Source: JBBDIM01 sp040880405 (GTDB taxonomy: Bacteria > Planctomycetota > Planctomycetia > Pirellulales > Pirellulaceae). From it: 7,237 nt of DNA. Below the pieces are notes generated by a model. It made no database searches. It was not told the DNA's origin and was given only the letters and a program-made list of their open reading frames with translations. The stretch covers positions 1 through 7,237 of the forward strand of contig JBBDIM010000038.1 in assembly GCA_040880405.1 (NCBI GenBank). Direction: 5' to 3'. The stretch's first letter is position 1; every line of letters begins with the position of its first letter. Positions 5,392 through 7,237 of the stretch are shown in pieces. Made by a program: the position numbers and the translations under genes.

Positions 5392-7050
5392 ATGGCCTAT
5401 ATTCTGATCGCGAACGGAACCCTGTACGATCCGGCCAATGGGATTGATGGCCTCCCGAGCGACGTTTGGCTCCGAGATGGCAAAGTCGTCGCTCCACCCA
5501 CCGAGGCCGATCCGACAATCGACCGCCGGATCGACGCGACCGGTTATGTGGTCATGCCCGGTGGGGTCGACCTTCACTGTCATATCGTCGGCCCGAAGGT
5601 CAACTTCGGGCGGCAAATGACCCCCGAGTTTCGGCGAGAGGGGCAGACTCTTCGAAGGCCGGGTGTCCGCAGTGCGACCGGAGGCCTGATCCCGTCGAGC
5701 TGGGGCACCGGGTACATGTTCTCAGGACTCGGTTACACCACGGCAATGGACGCCGCAATTCCAGGCCTATTAGCTAGGCACGCCCACGAGGAACTGCAAG
5801 ATACTCCGCTGATCGACAAGGGGTTTTACCTGCTGTTCGGTAACAACCACTTCGTCATGGATCGAATTCGCGAGGGACGCACCGAAGAACTCGACACCTA
5901 TCTCGGCTGGAGCCTCGAAGCGACGAAGGCCTTTGCCGTCAAAATTGTGAACCCCGGTGGTGTTGAAAATTGGAAACAGGTTTGCCGCAAAACGATCCAG
6001 CAGTTAGAGCAGCCCGTTCCCTCGTTTGGCGTTTCTCCGCGTGAAATCGTGCGGCAATTGGCCAGTAGCGTCGATCGACTCGGCCTGCCGCATGCCTTAC
6101 ATATTCACTGCAACAATTTAGGTGTCCCCGGCAATTTTGAGACCACACTGCACACCATGCAAGCCCTGGAAGGGCACCGAGGTCATTTTGCCCATACCCA
6201 GTTCCACAGCTATGCTGGCGACCCCGACGATCCGGCTAGTTTCCGCTCCGCGGCACCGCAATTAGCCGAGTACATCAACGACCATCCGGAAATCTCAATT
6301 GATGTCGGCCACGTCAACCCGGGCCAAACCCTGGGCATGACCGGCGACGCCCCGTTTGCCCACTTCCTGGCTCAGCTTTCGGGTAATCGGTGGTTCGCGG
6401 CGGACTGTGAACTGGAAAGCAGTTGTGGCATCATCCCGATGGAGTTCCATCCGCAAAAGGTCTTGGTCCATGCGGTTCAATGGGCCGCGGCCTTAGAGTG
6501 GTATCTGCTCGTGAAGAATCCCTGGCAGCTTGCCATGTCGAGCGATCACCCCAACGGCGGCGCGATCTTTCGTTATCCGGAGATCATTCACCTGCTCATG
6601 GATAACGCGTTCCGGCAAGAGGCCCTTGCGCGGATGCACCCGGTTCTGGGCGAGCGATCCTGTTTGGCGGAGCTGACTCGTGAATACACCCTGAGTGAAA
6701 TCGCCATTATCACGCGGGCCGCCCCGGCGCGTATCTTGGGCCTTAAATCGAAGGGGCATCTCGGTGTCGGGGCCGATGCCGACCTGACGATTTACACCCC
6801 GAATACCGACATCCGCGAGATGTTTTCCAGGCCGCGGTATGTGATCCAGAACGGGGCCCTGGTCTGCTCCGATGGTGAGATCCTGTCCGACACTCCTGGC
6901 CGGACGTTTACCACGGCGGCCCCATACGACTCCTCTGATCTCGCTCCGATCCGATCTTGGTTCGACGAGCAGCACACCGTTCGCTTCCGGAACTTCGCGA
7001 TTGAGGCGGAGACCCTAATCGGTTTGGAGACCGTCGCTAGTCATCTCTGA
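5392..7050 (+). CDS. fhcA: Formyltransferase/hydrolase complex subunit A (formylmethanofuran dehydrogenase subunit A homologue)
   Basis: This 552-aa amidohydrolase-fold protein is homologous to archaeal FwdA/FmdA. In bacteria FhcA works in the FhcABCD complex, hydrolysing a formyl-methanofuran-type intermediate to formate at the end of H4MPT-linked formaldehyde oxidation in the cytoplasm. The metal-site motifs are intact: DLHCH (60-64; H62, H64), AFAVKIVNPGG with K184 as the expected carboxylated bridging lysine, HALHIHCNN (H237, H239), GHFAHTQFHSY (H265, H268, H272) and MSSDHPNGG with D385 as the expected catalytic aspartate. The C-terminal KGHLGVGADADLTIY (454-468) is typical of the amidohydrolase small domain. 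It starts 24 bp after tatC, with only a weak GAAG upstream, so co-transcription is likely although the functions are unrelated. fhcB, fhcC and fhcD are absent from the window. A hydantoinase-like enzyme is unlikely given the full-length FwdA-type motifs. Confidence 0.92.
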   Translation: MAYILIANGTLYDPANGIDGLPSDVWLRDGKVVAPPTEADPTIDRRIDATGYVVMPGGVDLHCHIVGPKVNFGRQMTPEFRREGQTLRRPGVRSATGGLIPSSWGTGYMFSGLGYTTAMDAAIPGLLARHAHEELQDTPLIDKGFYLLFGNNHFVMDRIREGRTEELDTYLGWSLEATKAFAVKIVNPGGVENWKQVCRKTIQQLEQPVPSFGVSPREIVRQLASSVDRLGLPHALHIHCNNLGVPGNFETTLHTMQALEGHRGHFAHTQFHSYAGDPDDPASFRSAAPQLAEYINDHPEISIDVGHVNPGQTLGMTGDAPFAHFLAQLSGNRWFAADCELESSCGIIPMEFHPQKVLVHAVQWAAALEWYLLVKNPWQLAMSSDHPNGGAIFRYPEIIHLLMDNAFRQEALARMHPVLGERSCLAELTREYTLSEIAIITRAAPARILGLKSKGHLGVGADADLTIYTPNTDIREMFSRPRYVIQNGALVCSDGEILSDTPGRTFTTAAPYDSSDLAPIRSWFDEQHTVRFRNFAIEAETLIGLETVASHL

Positions 7051-7080
7051 GTTCATTCGGACTTCCTTTCCTGTGATTGG

Positions 7081-7237
7081 TTGCCCCTTCTCCCGGGCTG
7101 TCCTATTGAGACTCTTTTACCCCTCTTCTGGTTTTTTCTTGGCCGCCCCTCGGCCGGGTGGTTGGCCCATTCGGGGGTCGTGCCGGTTGTGGTGTCGGGC
7201 CCGTTTTCGGCCCTGTGAGCGCTGTATCTTGTGGACC
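7081..7237 (+). repeat. Right copy of the 157-bp structured repeat
   Basis: This copy starts 30 bp after the fhcA stop, in the same sense as fhcA, and runs to the final base of the window, so its true end is not seen. It matches the reverse complement of 190-346 at 140 of 157 positions without gaps. The identical core is 7114-7158: a pyrimidine-rich stretch with six T, then the GGCCG-CCCCT-CGGCC hairpin (7141-7155). An alternative stem pairs 7142-7148 with 7156-7162. A second hairpin has the stem GGGCC (7197-7201) with GGCCC (7209-7213) around a T-rich loop. There is no coding potential, and no T-run follows the hairpins. It could be a dispersed repeat, a 3'-UTR element or a noncoding RNA. 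Confidence 0.85.

Noticed and set aside
6493..6975. Minus-strand frame of 160 codons inside fhcA
   Set aside because: It is wholly antisense to the well-supported fhcA coding region and has no ribosome binding site or motif.
190..7237. Composite transposon bounded by inverted repeats
   Set aside because: No transposase or integrase is present, the cargo is chromosomal housekeeping genes, and the repeats sit in matching positions after gene ends rather than bounding a cargo module.
7081..7237. Classical Rho-independent terminator after fhcA
   Set aside because: The T-run (7132-7137) precedes the hairpins rather than following them, so the standard stem-plus-U-tract arrangement is missing.
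1..7237. CRISPR array, tRNA or rRNA genes
   Set aside because: No regularly spaced short direct repeats, no cloverleaf-like segment and no rRNA-like sequence was seen on either strand.

Overview
The gene content points to a planctomycete, probably near Gemmata/Gemmatales, with moderately high GC. Three things suggest this: a formylmethanofuran-dehydrogenase-type FhcA in a bacterial setting (the H4MPT-linked C1 pathway occurs in planctomycetes and methylotrophic proteobacteria), a TatC with a very large acidic insertion, and a tiny lipoprotein with a Pro/Arg-rich tail. This placement is inferred from protein character, not from a database search.

Layout. Bases 1-189 are noncoding and rich in GGCC palindromes. 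Bases 190-346 hold one copy of a 157-bp repeat, reading on the minus strand. Four minus-strand genes follow, transcribed right to left: manA (phosphomannose isomerase), a 91-aa probable lipoprotein, rluB (23S rRNA pseudouridine synthase with a long Gly/Ser/Lys tail) and pyrK (electron-transfer subunit of dihydroorotate dehydrogenase). A divergent intergenic region of about 300 bp (3987-4290) separates manA from a plus-strand pair, tatC and fhcA, only 24 bp apart. After fhcA comes the second repeat copy (7081-7237), which runs to the last base of the window.

The genes are mostly housekeeping: mannose/fructose-6-phosphate interconversion, ribosome modification, pyrimidine synthesis, folded-protein export and C1 oxidation. 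I see no shared pathway. The minus-strand group could be one or more transcription units, because its gaps are 48, 157 and 110-114 bp. tatC-fhcA looks like a two-gene operon.

The most notable feature is the repeat pair. The copies match at 140 of 157 positions with no gaps (hand count), including a 45-nt block that is identical. Each lies just past the stop codon of the last gene in its transcription unit (21 bp after pyrK, 30 bp after fhcA), in the same sense as that gene. Several differences fall in a hairpin loop or turn a G-C pair into a G-U pair, as expected for a structured RNA. It may be a dispersed 3'-UTR repeat or structured RNA family. No transposase, CRISPR array, tRNA or rRNA was seen.
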